Below are positions 33,149-43,082 of a DNA stretch of 64,000 nt, in pieces. The position numbers and the translations under genes are program-made. Each line of letters starts with the position of its first letter. Positions within the stretch are counted from its first letter, which is position 1. Under the pieces are notes generated by a model, which was not told the DNA's origin, ran no database searches, and saw only the letters and a program-made list of their open reading frames with translations. Source of the stretch: Natronosalvus caseinilyticus (GTDB lineage Archaea > Halobacteriota > Halobacteria > Halobacteriales > Natrialbaceae); assembly GCF_017357105.1 (NCBI RefSeq), contig NZ_CP071596.1, positions 3,596,001-3,660,000 of the forward strand. Direction: 5' to 3'.

Positions 33149-34726
33149 ATGGCACAACAGCGACGCATGGGCGGACAGCCTATGTTCATCCTGAGCGAGG
33201 ACAGCAACCGAACACAGGGCCGCGACGCGCAGTCGTCGAACATCATGGCCGGGAAGGCGGTCTCCGAGGCCGTACGTACGACCCTCGGCCCGCGCGGCAT
33301 GGACAAGATGCTCGTCGACTCGAGCGGGAACGTCGTCATCACGAACGACGGCGCCACCATCCTCAACGAGATGGACATCGAGCACCCCGCCGCACAGATG
33401 ATCGTCGAGGTCGCCGAATCCCAGGAGGAGGAAGTCGGTGACGGTACGACGACGGCCGCCGTTCTCGCCGGGAACCTGCTCGCCGAGGCCGAGGACCTCA
33501 TCGAGCAGGACGTCCACGCGACGACCATCGTCGAGGGCTACCACGAGGCCGCGCGCATCGCCCTCGAGGCCATCGAGGATCAGGTTCTCGACGTCGACGT
33601 CGACGACGAACTGCTCGAGCAGGTCGCCGTCTCGAGCATGACCGGCAAGGGAACCGGCGGTCTCCAGACGGAGACGCTCGCCGAGACCGTCGTCGGTGCT
33701 ATCCGCCAGGTCAACTCCGACGAGGGTGTCCAGCGCGACAACGTCGAGATCCACACCCAGGTCGGCGCGTCCTCGAACGCGACCGAACTGGTCAACGGGA
33801 TCGTCATCGACGAGGAGTCGGCTCACGACGAGATGCCCACGAGCGTCGAGGACGCCTCGGTCGCCATCCTGGACGTCGAACTCGGCATCCGGACGGGCGA
33901 GGTCGACGCCGAGTACTCGATCGACTCGATCGACCAGCTCAACGCCGCCCTCGACGCCGAGGAGGACGAACTCCGCCGGTACGCCCAGGACGTCATCGAC
34001 AGCGGCGTCGACGTGCTCTTCACGACCGACGACGTCGACGACCGCGTCGCTTCGCTGCTCGCCAGCGAGGGCATCCTCACCTTCGCGGACATCACCAACA
34101 AGAAGGCTCGTAAGGTCGCCAACGCGACGGGTGCTCGCCGAGTCGGCGCCCTCGAGGACCTCGCCGAGGACGACTTCGGCCACGCCGACCGCGTCCGCAC
34201 CGAGACCTACGGCGACGACGACCTCGCGTTCGTCGAGGGTGGCGCAGCCGCCGAGGCCGTCACCGTCTTCGTCCGCGGCGGCACCGATCACGTCGTCGAC
34301 GAACTCGAGCGTGCCATCGAGGACGCCCTGGACGTCGTCACCGCGGCGCTGGACTCGGGCGAGGTTGTCCCCGGCGCCGGCGCGACCGAGATCGCCATCG
34401 CCGACGAAATCCGCTCGGCCGCGGCCGGCATCGAGGGCCGCAAGCAGCTCGCCGTGACGGCCTTCGCCGACGCGCTCGACATCGTTCCGCGCACGCTCGC
34501 GGGCAACACCGGACAGGACCCGATCGACGCGCTGGTCGACCTCCGCGCCGCCCACGAGGCCGAGGGCCGCGCCGGACTGATTACCGACGGCGAGACCGTC
34601 ACCATCGGTGACCCCGTCGAGCACGGCGTCGTCGATCCCGCCGACGTCAAGCGCGAAGCCGTCGAGAGTGCCACCGAAGCCGCGACGATGATCGTCCGCA
34701 TCGACGACGTCATCGCCGCCGAATAA
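33149..34726 (+). CDS. cct3: Thermosome subunit, CCT3 type
   Basis: 525 residues, group II chaperonin forming an ATP-driven double-ring folding machine in the cytosol. Signatures are [45 protein letters not shown] (ATP site) and [20 protein letters not shown] near the end. The protein ends [13 protein letters not shown] without the Gly-Gly-Met-rich tail of the CCT1 and CCT2 subunits, and its start [19 protein letters not shown] matches the CCT3 paralogue from memory. CCT3 is the shorter, non-essential subunit in Haloferax. The promoter carries a typical cct BRE/TATA box. Confidence 0.93.
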   Translation: MAQQRRMGGQPMFILSEDSNRTQGRDAQSSNIMAGKAVSEAVRTTLGPRGMDKMLVDSSGNVVITNDGATILNEMDIEHPAAQMIVEVAESQEEEVGDGTTTAAVLAGNLLAEAEDLIEQDVHATTIVEGYHEAARIALEAIEDQVLDVDVDDELLEQVAVSSMTGKGTGGLQTETLAETVVGAIRQVNSDEGVQRDNVEIHTQVGASSNATELVNGIVIDEESAHDEMPTSVEDASVAILDVELGIRTGEVDAEYSIDSIDQLNAALDAEEDELRRYAQDVIDSGVDVLFTTDDVDDRVASLLASEGILTFADITNKKARKVANATGARRVGALEDLAEDDFGHADRVRTETYGDDDLAFVEGGAAAEAVTVFVRGGTDHVVDELERAIEDALDVVTAALDSGEVVPGAGATEIAIADEIRSAAAGIEGRKQLAVTAFADALDIVPRTLAGNTGQDPIDALVDLRAAHEAEGRAGLITDGETVTIGDPVEHGVVDPADVKREAVESATEAATMIVRIDDVIAAE

Positions 34727-34737
34727 CGCCCTCGCGT

Positions 34738-34756
34738 CCGTTTTACCGTTTTTCTC
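34738..34756 (+). terminator. T-rich tract after the thermosome gene
   Basis: Two T-runs (gtttta and gttttt) within 19 bases, beginning 12 bases after the stop codon; no hairpin is obvious. Typical for archaeal termination. Confidence 0.4.
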
Positions 34757-34799
34757 GACCGTTCACGTCGTCCGATCGCAGCCGATAGTGTTATGTTGT

Positions 34800-34824
34800 G
34801 ACATACCATACGAAAATGTATGTC
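34800..34824. promoter_or_regulatory. Perfect 7-bp inverted repeat across the start of the HalOD1 gene
   Basis: GACATAC (34800-34806) and GTATGTC (34818-34824) are exact complements separated by 11 bases. The right arm contains the ATG at 34820. Binding of a regulator, or a hairpin in the mRNA, would block initiation. Seen directly; role is inference. Confidence 0.4.
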
Positions 34825-35203
34825 CCATCGCTCACCGACAGATCGGCTGGTTCGAGCCGGGGGCACGGCCGACCGACCGATCTACTACGACGACCGTCGG
34901 GGGACGTACCACACATGGTACGAAGGGGGGACATACGAACCGGTTACGACCGCGGTCCTGATGGCCGTCTCGGAAGCCCTCGAGACCGACCTCGAGTCGC
35001 TCGAGCCGCTGGCGGCAGCGGTCGATCCCGAAGCGCTCGACGACCTCTTCACCCGCGGTGTGCGGCCCCAATTCCAGTCTCGATCCCAATCTCGATCTCG
35101 AGGCGGAACGAACGCGCTCGTGGTGTCGTTCGAGTACGCCGAATGCAGGATACGAATTCACGAAAGCGGTGAGATCGTCATCGACCCGCGCAAGCGGGGA
35201 TGA
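34820..35203 (+). CDS. HalOD1 (halobacterial output domain) protein
   Basis: 127 residues. The central segment (VTTAVLMAVSEALETDLESLEPLAAAVDPEALDDLF) and the C-terminal strands (VVSFEYAECRIRIHESGEIVID) match the halobacterial output domain HalOD1, a small alpha/beta module. Some HalOD1 proteins are fused to sensors; here it stands alone. The N-terminus is basic and Tyr-rich (PIYYDDRRGTYHTWYEGG), and the loop FQSRSQSRSR is an unusual Arg/Ser stretch before the last strands. The likely role is regulatory; partners are unknown. The ATG at 34820 sits inside a palindrome. Confidence 0.83.
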   Translation: MSHRSPTDRLVRAGGTADRPIYYDDRRGTYHTWYEGGTYEPVTTAVLMAVSEALETDLESLEPLAAAVDPEALDDLFTRGVRPQFQSRSQSRSRGGTNALVVSFEYAECRIRIHESGEIVIDPRKRG

Positions 35204-35270
35204 CGACTCCCCGCCAGCGATGGTGGCGAATCCGCACCAGTGGATGCGACGAGGCTCACCTCCACCGCCG

Positions 35271-36164
35271 CTACCCGTCGACGGGAGGCACCCGCTCGAG
35301 GACGAATTCGTCACCGACCCCGAGGCCGAAGGCGTCGTCGCCGCGGCCGTCGTTGACGTCGAGTTCGACGTAGCCGTGGCTCCCGACGAGTGCAACCTGC
35401 TCGCCGGGAGCGACCGTCGCGAACGTCTCGCCGACGGGAACGTGTTCGTCGTTCACGCGAACGTTCTCGGCTTCCTCCAGAACGTCGCCCGGGACGTTCG
35501 TGATGACGTTGCCGAAGTCGTCGACGGCGAGGACCTCGCCGGTCACTGCGTTCGGTTCGCTGACGTCGGCCACCGAAACTCTGCAGTCGACGGGTTCCGT
35601 CAGTCGGGAGAGCCAGGGAAGATCCTCGAGTGCCCCGTCCCGGGTTTCGACGGCCGCTGCGGCGGGAGCGAACACGTCCCGACCGTGGAAGGTCGTGCTT
35701 CCACCGCTCGTGTGGTGACCTGACGGAACGGGCGTCTCGAGGCCCGATTCGTCGACGGCGAACGTCTCGAGGCTGGGGTCGTCGCTCGGCGCCGTCTCCT
35801 CGAGGGCGCCGTCGTCACTCGTCGTCCCGAGGTTGCTACCGTCGCTCGATGCCGTCTCCTCGATGCCAGCCAACCGGCGGGCGACCGGGAGGAGCACGCC
35901 GTTGTCCGGGCCGACGAGAACGTGGTCGCCGGCGCGGACGACGATCGCCCGTCGGTCGGTCCCGACGCCGGGGTCCACGACCACGAGGTGCGTCGCCGGC
36001 GGGAAGTACGGCAGTGTCTCGCGCAACCAGAACGCGCTCGTGCGAACGTCGCCCCTGGGGAGGTCGTGAGAGACGTCGACCAGGCGGGCGTCGGTTCGCG
36101 AACAGAGGACGCCCCTCATCGCCGCCGGGTAGGGCGAGCCGAAGTCCGAAGCGAGCGTGATCAT
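35271..36164 (-). CDS. S-adenosyl-L-methionine hydroxide adenosyltransferase (DUF62 family)
   Basis: 297 residues. The family hydrolyses SAM to adenosine and methionine. Visible signatures are MITLASDFGSPYPAAMRGVL, VDVSHDLPRGDVRTSAF, HLVVVDPGVGTDRRA and VLVGPDNGVLLPVAR in the N-terminal domain, then FHGRDVFAPAAA (catalytic Arg and neighbouring residues) and the C-terminal beta-barrel (VDDFGNVITNVP). Between them lies a 50-residue acidic Ser/Asp insertion (about 101-154) not present in homologues and coded by partly repeated DNA. ATG at 36164. Confidence 0.9.
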   Translation of the reverse strand: MITLASDFGSPYPAAMRGVLCSRTDARLVDVSHDLPRGDVRTSAFWLRETLPYFPPATHLVVVDPGVGTDRRAIVVRAGDHVLVGPDNGVLLPVARRLAGIEETASSDGSNLGTTSDDGALEETAPSDDPSLETFAVDESGLETPVPSGHHTSGGSTTFHGRDVFAPAAAAVETRDGALEDLPWLSRLTEPVDCRVSVADVSEPNAVTGEVLAVDDFGNVITNVPGDVLEEAENVRVNDEHVPVGETFATVAPGEQVALVGSHGYVELDVNDGRGDDAFGLGVGDEFVLERVPPVDG

Positions 36165-36328
36165 GGTCGCCGATACGGGGCGGTCCCTCAAAGCCGATAC
36201 GGCTCGCTCTCACCGTAGCACACCCGGTGACGCCTCGAGGACGGACGGCTCGTGATCAAAGCCGATTGTGGCCTGGGGTCGATTAGGACCCGGGAGGGTC
36301 GATCGCGACACGGGAGAATCAGCCCGGT

Positions 36329-36775
36329 TCACTCGCGCAGTTCGTCCTGGCTCGTCTCCGACCGGTCGCAGGTAGCTCCCTCTCGTCGGTCGATCGTCAC
36401 GTCGTCAGAGTCGTCTCTCGGCTCTCGACCGGCGTCTTCGACCGCTTCGGTCGATTCCATGATGCGCTCGAGTTTGCGTTCGAACTCGTCTTCCGAGAGC
36501 TCGCCGGCCGCGTATCGGTCCTGGAGCGTCCCCAGGGGATCGACCGCCGTGTCCTCGTCGGGTTCGACCCTCGACCGACGAATCGACCACCAGCGATAGC
36601 AGATCCACCCGAGAAAGACGGCGACGGTGCCGCCGAACACGAGACCCGCGACCGCACTCGGGAGCTGGCCGACGTACCAGAGGACGCCGACGACGACCAG
36701 CAGGTCGAACGCGAGGACGAAAAACAGGCCGACCATCTCGCCCGTGAGTACTCGCGCATCCTCGTCTTCAGCCAT
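36329..36775 (-). CDS. SHOCT-domain membrane protein
   Basis: 148 residues. Two N-terminal hydrophobic helices (MVGLFFVLAFDLLVVVGVLW and VAGLVFGGTVAVFLGWICY) are followed by a cytosolic SHOCT motif (LGTLQDRYAAGELSEDEFERKLERIM) and an acidic tail. The SHOCT domain is a short helical element common in haloarchaeal membrane proteins, thought to promote oligomerisation. Function unknown. The ATG at 36775 is preferred over one three codons upstream. Confidence 0.82.
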   Translation of the reverse strand: MAEDEDARVLTGEMVGLFFVLAFDLLVVVGVLWYVGQLPSAVAGLVFGGTVAVFLGWICYRWWSIRRSRVEPDEDTAVDPLGTLQDRYAAGELSEDEFERKLERIMESTEAVEDAGREPRDDSDDVTIDRREGATCDRSETSQDELRE

Positions 36776-36859
36776 TACTGTCACAGTTTTGTCCCGTCAC
36801 TATGGCTGTTTCCGTTCGGGTGCCCGTCCCTGACTGGCGGGTTCAACCGTCCAAGCCAC

Positions 36860-37378
36860 TCACGCGCCGTTCGAGTCGTCCTCCGAGACCATCTGGATCC
36901 GTTCGATGCCGTTGATCTCCTCGACGACCTCGACGACGGCGTCGGGGACCAGTGACTCCCAGTCCTCGTCGTCGATCATCCGCTCGCGAACGGACGTCCC
37001 CTCGAGGACCTCGCGGTTGAACATCGGGGACTGACGGATGTCGACCCCCGACTCGCGAAACAGCTGGACGACGAGTGGGTTGTTCGAGTACGCCACGTCG
37101 AAGTGCGGGCTCATGCTCTGGACGTGGCTCACCCAGACGGAGTTTCGCTCTAGGTCCTCGATCGGAACTGCGTACGTCGTCAGATCGAACTCCTGGACCG
37201 CCTTGGTGAGCATCATGATCCGCTCGCCCGCGGTGAACGGGTTGCGCGTCGAGTGCGAGTCGCCCGCGCTCCCGATTCCGAGAACCAGTTCGTCGACGTC
37301 CTCGGCGATCCGTTCGACCATGGTGTGGTGACCGTTGTGATAGGGCTGGAACCGGCCGATGTAGAACCCCCGCGTCAT
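36860..37378 (-). CDS. nadM: Nicotinamide-nucleotide adenylyltransferase
   Basis: 172 residues, full length for archaeal NadM. It joins NMN and ATP to NAD+. The nucleotidyltransferase motif is FYIGRFQPYHNGHHTMVERI, where HxGH-like HNGHH binds the phosphates. NPFTAGERIMML and SHVQSMSPHFDVAYSNNPLV are the second conserved blocks, and GTSVRERMI carries the (S/T)x3R motif. The start ATG at 37378 follows a short gap to the divergent lonB gene (165 bases between). Confidence 0.95.
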   Translation of the reverse strand: MTRGFYIGRFQPYHNGHHTMVERIAEDVDELVLGIGSAGDSHSTRNPFTAGERIMMLTKAVQEFDLTTYAVPIEDLERNSVWVSHVQSMSPHFDVAYSNNPLVVQLFRESGVDIRQSPMFNREVLEGTSVRERMIDDEDWESLVPDAVVEVVEEINGIERIQMVSEDDSNGA

Positions 37379-37543
37379 ACCTGACACCTCGAGGGTCGGA
37401 CTCTTAAGGGTGGCGAGGTTCCCGCGGGAGCGAAACCGGCGAAATCGGCCGTCTAACGCCCCATCTGTAGTAGCCACGAATCGGGAGAAGGGAGAAAGTA
37501 TATCAGTCGCAATCCCTTCGGTTCGGATACCGAATAGCCATTT

Positions 37544-39841
37544 ATGAGCAACGATACGAACGTTGACGGCCCGTCGCCGGACGACGATGGAACCCCTCCC
37601 GACGAGGAGGACTCGTCCGCGGACGCGGCTCCCCCGGCCGACGACGGCACGACCGCCGACTCCCCCAGTGGTGGGTCCGACGAGACGGACTCGGACGCCG
37701 TCGAATCGCCGGGCGATACGGAGGACGCCGGCGGTGACTCCGGGCCAGGCCCCGACGCCGATCCCGAGGACCCCCTCGAGCGATCGCTCGAGAAACTCGA
37801 GGACGGGATCGAGGACGCCGACGCGGCGGCCGTCGACGCACACGATGCAGACGAAGACGACGAGATCGAGACCGTCGAGGACCTCGGCAGTACGGTCGAG
37901 GTCGACCCGGGCGTCGAGATCGACGAGGAGATCGCCGAAGACGACCTGCTCGGCGGCCTCCAGATCGACTCGACCGCCGACATCGAGGTTCCCGACCGAC
38001 TGGTCGACCAGGTCATCGGGCAGGACGAAGCCCGCGACATCATCATCAAGGCGGCCAAACAGCGCCGTCACGTGATGATGATCGGCTCGCCCGGGACCGG
38101 AAAGTCGATGCTCGCGAAGGCGATGAGCCAGCTCCTCCCGAAGGAGGACCTGCAGGACGTACTCGTCTACCACAACCCCGACGACGGCAACGAACCGAAG
38201 GTTCGAACGGTGCCGGCGGGCAAGGGCGAACAGATCATCGAGGCCCACAAGGAGGAGGCCCGAAAGCGCAACCAGATGCGGTCGATTCTGATGTGGATCA
38301 TCATCGCGATCGTCGTGGTCTACGCGCTCTTCGCGGGACAGATTCTCCTCGGTATCCTCGCCGCGGGTATCATCTGGCTGATCTTCCGGTACACCTCCCG
38401 CGGCATGGACGCGATGGTGCCGAACATGATCGTCAACAACGGCGAGCAGCGCACGGCGCCCTTCGAGGACGCCACCGGCGCCCACGCCGGTGCACTGCTC
38501 GGCGACGTCCGCCACGACCCGTTCCAGTCCGGCGGGATGGAGACCCCGAGTCACGACCGCGTCGAACCTGGCTCGATCCACAAGTCCAACAAGGGCGTGC
38601 TGTTCGTCGACGAGATCAACACCCTCGACGTCCGCACCCAGCAGAAGCTGATGACGGCGATCCAGGAGGGCGAGTTCGCCATCACGGGCCAGTCCGAGCG
38701 TTCCTCGGGCGCGATGGTCCAGACCGAACCCGTCCCCTGTGACTTCGTCATGATCGCCGCAGGGAACCTCGACGCGATGGAGAACATGCACCCCGCGCTC
38801 CGCAGCCGAATCAAGGGCTACGGATACGAGGTCTACATGGACGACACCATCGAGGACACCCCCGAGATGCGCCGCAAGTACGCGCGCTTCGTCGCCCAGG
38901 AGGTCGAACGCGACGGCCGCCTGCCCCACTTCACCCACGAGGCCGTCGAGGAGGTCATCCTCGAGGCCAAGCGTCGCGCGGGTCGCAAGGAGCACCTCAC
39001 CCTGCTGTTCCGGAACCTGGGCGGGCTCGTCCGGGTCGCCGGCGACATCGCGCGGGCCGAGGACGCCGAGTTCACCTCGCGCGATCACGTCCTGCAGGCG
39101 AAGAGTCGCTCGCGCTCGATCGAACAGCAACTCGCCGACGACTACATCGAGCGCCGCAAGGACTACGAACTGCAGGTCAACGAAGGCGGCGTCGAGGGCC
39201 GCGTCAACGGTCTCGCCGTCATGGGCGAGGATAGCGGGATCATGCTCCCCGTCATGGCCGAGATCGCCCCGGCACAGGGCCAGGGTCAGGTCATCGCCAC
39301 CGGGAAGCTGAAGGAGATGGCCGAGGAGTCGGTCCAGAACGTCTCCGCGATCATCAAGAAGTTCTCGGACGTGAACCTCTCGGAGAAGGACGTCCACATC
39401 CAGTTCGTCCAGGCCGGTCAACAGGGCGTCGACGGCGACTCCGCCTCCATCACGGTGGCGACCGCCGTCATCTCGGCGCTCGAGGACATCCCGGTCGATC
39501 AGTCGGTCGCGATGACCGGATCGCTCTCGGTCCGCGGTGACGTCCTCCCGGTCGGCGGCGTCACGCACAAGATCGAGGCCGCCGCGAAAGCCGGCTGCAC
39601 GAAGGTCATCATCCCGAGGACCAACGAGCAGGACGTCATGATCGAGGACGAGTACGAGGACATGATCGAGATCATCCCGTGCTCGAACATCAGCGAGGTC
39701 CTCGACGTCGCCCTGATGGGCGAACCGAAGAAGGACTCGCTGGTCGACCGGCTCAAGCAGATCACCGGCTCGGCGTTCGAGAGCCAGGTCAACACCGGCA
39801 CCGGGACCGGAACCGGCGGCTCGAACCCGAGCCCGCAGTAA
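37544..39841 (+). CDS. lonB: ATP-dependent membrane-anchored Lon protease (LonB)
   Basis: 765 residues. After a 110-residue acidic disordered N-terminus comes an AAA+ domain with Walker A GSPGTGKS at 181-188. About residues 246-285 two transmembrane helices ([20 protein letters not shown]...IIWLIFRY) are inserted, as in archaeal LonB. The C-terminal peptidase has the Ser of GDSAS (Ser 633) and Lys of THKIEAA (Lys 676) as catalytic dyad. It degrades regulatory and misfolded proteins at the membrane; in Haloferax LonB is essential and acts on phytoene synthase. The TATA-like agtatatcag lies about 45 bases upstream of the ATG. A CPBP protease gene follows 4 bases downstream. Confidence 0.96.
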   Translation: MSNDTNVDGPSPDDDGTPPDEEDSSADAAPPADDGTTADSPSGGSDETDSDAVESPGDTEDAGGDSGPGPDADPEDPLERSLEKLEDGIEDADAAAVDAHDADEDDEIETVEDLGSTVEVDPGVEIDEEIAEDDLLGGLQIDSTADIEVPDRLVDQVIGQDEARDIIIKAAKQRRHVMMIGSPGTGKSMLAKAMSQLLPKEDLQDVLVYHNPDDGNEPKVRTVPAGKGEQIIEAHKEEARKRNQMRSILMWIIIAIVVVYALFAGQILLGILAAGIIWLIFRYTSRGMDAMVPNMIVNNGEQRTAPFEDATGAHAGALLGDVRHDPFQSGGMETPSHDRVEPGSIHKSNKGVLFVDEINTLDVRTQQKLMTAIQEGEFAITGQSERSSGAMVQTEPVPCDFVMIAAGNLDAMENMHPALRSRIKGYGYEVYMDDTIEDTPEMRRKYARFVAQEVERDGRLPHFTHEAVEEVILEAKRRAGRKEHLTLLFRNLGGLVRVAGDIARAEDAEFTSRDHVLQAKSRSRSIEQQLADDYIERRKDYELQVNEGGVEGRVNGLAVMGEDSGIMLPVMAEIAPAQGQGQVIATGKLKEMAEESVQNVSAIIKKFSDVNLSEKDVHIQFVQAGQQGVDGDSASITVATAVISALEDIPVDQSVAMTGSLSVRGDVLPVGGVTHKIEAAAKAGCTKVIIPRTNEQDVMIEDEYEDMIEIIPCSNISEVLDVALMGEPKKDSLVDRLKQITGSAFESQVNTGTGTGTGGSNPSPQ

Positions 39842-39845
39842 TCGA

Positions 39846-40823
39846 ATGGCCCAGTGGGCGGCGTTCGCGGGACTTTCCGGCGTCGTCCTCGTCGCACTTC
39901 TCGTTCTGTCGGTACTCACCCAGCGCGCGTTCGAGGAGCCGAACGGCTCGAGTGTTGGCCGTTCTTCGCCACTCGAGGCCGATTCCTCGACCGACCGTCC
40001 CCTTCAGCGGACCGACTCGGAGGATCGCACGACCGACGCGGCGTCTCGAGAGGAACCGCCGGAGGAGGCGGCTACGTCCGCGGTCGAGGGGGACGGACCG
40101 GCGGCCGATGACGTTGCGTCCGTCGTAGACGCGAGGGCGCCTCACCAGCCGACGGAACCGCGAGAGACCACGCGATCGGAGACTGAAGCCGACCCTCGCG
40201 ACGTCTCGACCGGAGCGTTGCTCGCGAACGTCGCTCTCTCACAGGGGCTATTTGCCGCAATTTTGCTCGGAGCCGCCGTCTACACCGCGATCCCGCTCGA
40301 GGCGCTCGGAATCGAACTCGACGTGAGCTATCTGCGGAGCGGTCTGCTCGTCGGCGCGGTCGCTGGCGCCGCCCTCTACGCGGCGAACGAAGTCGGGGCC
40401 GCGCTGGCGACTCGCCTGGGGGTCGACCACGACGAGGCGCTTCGTGGACTGCTGGCCCCAGACGACGTTCGCGGGTGGGTCGTCCTGCTCGTCGCCGTCC
40501 TGCCGGTCGTCGCGTTCTTCGAGGAGTTTCTCTTCCGTGCGGCCCTGATCGGCGCCCTCGATGCCGGCTTCGACGTGCCGATCTGGCTGCTCGCCGCGGG
40601 GTCGTCGGTCGCGTTCGCGATCGGCCACGGGATGCAAGGGCCCGCCGGCATCGTCGTCACCGGCCTCCTGGGATTCGTCCTCGCGGCGCTGTTCATCGTC
40701 ACGGAGAGCCTGCTCGCCGTCGTCGTCGCTCACTACCTCGTCAACGCCCTCGAGTTCGTCGTTCACGAGGGGCTGGGACTCGAGCCCGTCGAGTCGGTGC
40801 TCGAGACGATCACCGGAAGCTAA
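39846..40823 (+). CDS. CPBP family intramembrane metalloprotease
   Basis: 325 residues. The first 100 residues are a disordered acidic/Ser-rich segment after a single N-terminal helix. The rest has six to eight helices with FFEEFLFRAALIGAL (EExxxR, motif 1), AIGHG (motif 2) and VVAHYLVNALEFV, the CAAX-protease/bacteriocin-processing signatures that bind zinc within the membrane. Substrate unknown. It starts 4 bases after the lonB stop and probably shares its transcript. The 115-residue membrane protein at 40856 follows after 32 bases. Confidence 0.9.
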   Translation: MAQWAAFAGLSGVVLVALLVLSVLTQRAFEEPNGSSVGRSSPLEADSSTDRPLQRTDSEDRTTDAASREEPPEEAATSAVEGDGPAADDVASVVDARAPHQPTEPRETTRSETEADPRDVSTGALLANVALSQGLFAAILLGAAVYTAIPLEALGIELDVSYLRSGLLVGAVAGAALYAANEVGAALATRLGVDHDEALRGLLAPDDVRGWVVLLVAVLPVVAFFEEFLFRAALIGALDAGFDVPIWLLAAGSSVAFAIGHGMQGPAGIVVTGLLGFVLAALFIVTESLLAVVVAHYLVNALEFVVHEGLGLEPVESVLETITGS

Positions 40824-40855
40824 GAATCTAAACACCTGGCCGCCCTCGAACGCGT

Positions 40856-41203
40856 ATGAAGCAACTCGAGTCCGTTTCGGACACCGTCCAGCGAGCCATC
40901 GTCGTCGGGATCGTGCTCTACTTCGCGCTGTTTTTCTACGCCGAGGTCGCCGACGTCTTCGTCGTTCGCCGCGCTGCAAACGCCGTATTCGGCTTCGTTG
41001 CCCTGGGCGTCGGTGCCGTGTTCCTCTCCAACGCCAGGGAGACGTTTTCCCCGCTCGGGGGCGCCGGCGTCTGCCTCGTCGTCGGCGGCATCGCCCAGCT
41101 CGTCGCGGTCGTCGTCGTCGACATCCTGATCGATTCCATCGCCTCGATCGCCGTCTTCGTCGGGATCGGACTCTACGTCTACGCGATCTGGACGGCCTCG
41201 TGA
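40856..41203 (+). CDS. Small four-helix membrane protein
   Basis: 115 residues with hydrophobic segments AIVVGIVLYFALFFYAEVA, AVFGFVALGVGAVFLS, GGAGVCLVVGGIAQLVAVVVV and SIASIAVFVGIGLYVYAIW. No catalytic motif. It is close behind the CPBP protease gene and probably cotranscribed with it and lonB. Function unknown. Confidence 0.75.
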   Translation: MKQLESVSDTVQRAIVVGIVLYFALFFYAEVADVFVVRRAANAVFGFVALGVGAVFLSNARETFSPLGGAGVCLVVGGIAQLVAVVVVDILIDSIASIAVFVGIGLYVYAIWTAS

Positions 41204-41210
41204 TCGCGAG

Positions 41211-41450
41211 CTACGCCGGCGCGGAGACGCCCCAGGTGATGTGATCCCAGGTCCGCTCGTAGAGGTAGTACGTCCCCGTTTTCACGACGTTCGTCGCGAT
41301 CCCGATGTTGAGCGCCGCGCCGACGTCACCGACGACGACCCAGGCGACGACCGTCGTAATTAGGATCATGAACAGGCGGTAACACAGGGTCTTCGCGATG
41401 GCTCGTTTTCGAGCCTGGAGTGCCGATCGCGAGACGATATCGTCGAGCAT
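41211..41450 (-). CDS. DUF2061 membrane protein
   Basis: 79 residues. The sequence RKRAIAKTLCYRLFMILITTVVAWVVVGDVGAALNIG... matches DUF2061: a basic amphipathic start, two helices and a short TYYLYERTWDHI end. Membership in this small integral membrane family is well supported but its function is unknown. ATG at 41450. The stop is 7 bases from the stop of the convergent gene. Confidence 0.8.
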   Translation of the reverse strand: MLDDIVSRSALQARKRAIAKTLCYRLFMILITTVVAWVVVGDVGAALNIGIATNVVKTGTYYLYERTWDHITWGVSAPA

Positions 41451-41629
41451 AGTCCGTTGGTCCACTCGAGGGGCAATAATAACCACGTATGGTATCTTTT
41501 CCCAGAATAAGAAACCATATTCAGTTACGTCAGTCCCGGGAATCGTCGCTCCGAAAACAGGATCGGTCACGGACAGTCGGTCGTGAGTGCTCGTTGGCGG
41601 ACCGGCACTCTAGAAACGGAGGCCAGCGG

Positions 41630-42106
41630 CTACAGTTCCTCGAGCGAGCGCAACTTCTGCTCGACCTGTGGTGGCGCGGCGCTCGGACCGTCCCGAACCC
41701 GGTGGTCGGGGAAGACGATGGGGATCGGATTCTCGTCGAGCGCCGTGCGCACGAGGATGGTGTCGTCCTCGTCCTCGGGATCGAGTCCCGCCATCCGGGC
41801 GACGGTGGCGACGTCGACGTTCTCTCCGTAGGGAATCCCACGAATCTGTTCGAGCACCGATCGCTGGTCGGTCGGTACGGTCAGGGCCACCTCGAGATCG
41901 GCGAAGTCGACCTCGGAAAGGCCCTCGAGGTACTCGGCGAAGCGATCCAACACGGGGTGATCCCCGACGACGGCGTTCTCGTCCGGCTGGTCCGGGAACG
42001 AGACCGACACCACTCGACCGCTGGCGATCCCGACCTGGACGAACCGCTCGAGGTAGGTCGACTCGAACGCGTAGATGCCCGCGTCCGCATCGGCGAAGTC
42101 GTTCAT
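41630..42106 (-). CDS. MGMT-like alkyltransferase homologue lacking the acceptor Cys
   Basis: 158 residues. The fold follows O6-methylguanine-DNA methyltransferase: an N-terminal region ending GLSEVDFADLEVALTVP, the helix-turn-helix QIRGIPYGENVDVATVARMAG, and the active-site loop NPIPIVFPDHRVRDG. The canonical PCHR is PDHR (Asp 134), so the alkyl-accepting Cys is missing. Alkyltransferase-like proteins elsewhere have Trp or Ala there and recruit nucleotide excision repair without transferring the alkyl group. A comparable sensing role here is inference. No other Cys exists in the protein. Confidence 0.85.
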   Translation of the reverse strand: MNDFADADAGIYAFESTYLERFVQVGIASGRVVSVSFPDQPDENAVVGDHPVLDRFAEYLEGLSEVDFADLEVALTVPTDQRSVLEQIRGIPYGENVDVATVARMAGLDPEDEDDTILVRTALDENPIPIVFPDHRVRDGPSAAPPQVEQKLRSLEEL

Positions 42107-42228
42107 AGGTGAGTGCAGGGACGGCCGCGCCTTGAATATTCGCCCGCTGTCGCCGACGACAACAGGTCGTTCTCGCGGACTGTCGTCGACCGAATCCCCT
42201 TTGGGGCCGACGAGCGTAGGACGGCCCG

Positions 42229-43026
42229 ATGAGAGTCGTACAGCTCGGGACCGGGACGCCGGAACTCGCGGTCGTCGCCGCCATTCACGGCGACGAGCCC
42301 TGCGGCGTCCGCGCCGTGGAACGGCTGATCGAGGAGGAACCGTCGGTCAAACGCCCCGTGAAGCTCGTCATCGCGAACGAGGAGGCCCTCGAGCGCGGCG
42401 TCAGGTACGTCGACGAGGACCTCAATCGGGCGTTCCCGGGTCACCCGGAGGCGGAGACCCACGAGGGGAGACTCGCCCACGAACTCGGGGCGGAACTCGA
42501 GGGCTGTCTCACGTTCTCGATGCACTCCACGCAGAGCCACGCCGATCCGTTCGCCATCGTCGACGAACTGAGCAAGACGACCAGGGACCTGTGTCCGCAG
42601 CTGCCGGTGACGGCGCTCGTCGAAACCGGCCCCTTCGCTGGCGGGCGACTATTCAGCGGGGCCGATGCGATAGAGGTCGAGTGCGGGCTACAGGGAAGCG
42701 ACGCCGCGGCCGAGAACGCCGACCGCCTGACGCGGGCGTTCCTGACCGCCGTCGGGGCGCTCCCGGGCGATACGGTTCGGCGGGACCTCCCGGTCTACCA
42801 GCTCGTCGACCGGATCGACAAGGCGGCCGCCGACACCTACGAGGTGTTCGTCGACAACTTCCAGCGCGTCGAGGAGGGCGCGGCGTTCGCGGCTGCCGAC
42901 GGCGATAAGCAGGTCGCCACCGAATCCTTCTATCCCGTCTTGCTGTCCCCCTACGGCTACCGCAACGTCTTCGGGTACACCGCGCGCAAACTCGAGACGC
43001 TGACCGCCTCCACAGTCGCCGAGTGA
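42229..43026 (+). CDS. Succinylglutamate desuccinylase/aspartoacylase family protein
   Basis: 265 residues. Zinc carboxypeptidase-like fold with AAIHGDEPCGVRAVERL (HxxE zinc site), VDEDLNRAFPGHPEA, FSMHSTQSHADPF (third zinc His) and AIEVECGLQG with the catalytic Glu. The family deacylates amino acids such as N-acetylaspartate or succinylglutamate; the exact substrate cannot be decided. It is alone on its strand, with 189 bases of repeat-containing DNA to the next gene. Confidence 0.88.
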   Translation: MRVVQLGTGTPELAVVAAIHGDEPCGVRAVERLIEEEPSVKRPVKLVIANEEALERGVRYVDEDLNRAFPGHPEAETHEGRLAHELGAELEGCLTFSMHSTQSHADPFAIVDELSKTTRDLCPQLPVTALVETGPFAGGRLFSGADAIEVECGLQGSDAAAENADRLTRAFLTAVGALPGDTVRRDLPVYQLVDRIDKAAADTYEVFVDNFQRVEEGAAFAAADGDKQVATESFYPVLLSPYGYRNVFGYTARKLETLTASTVAE

Positions 43027-43082
43027 GCGATTCGTCCTGCCGGTCGGGCCGCCGACGAGTTTGCAGGACGAGTTCGCGTCGA

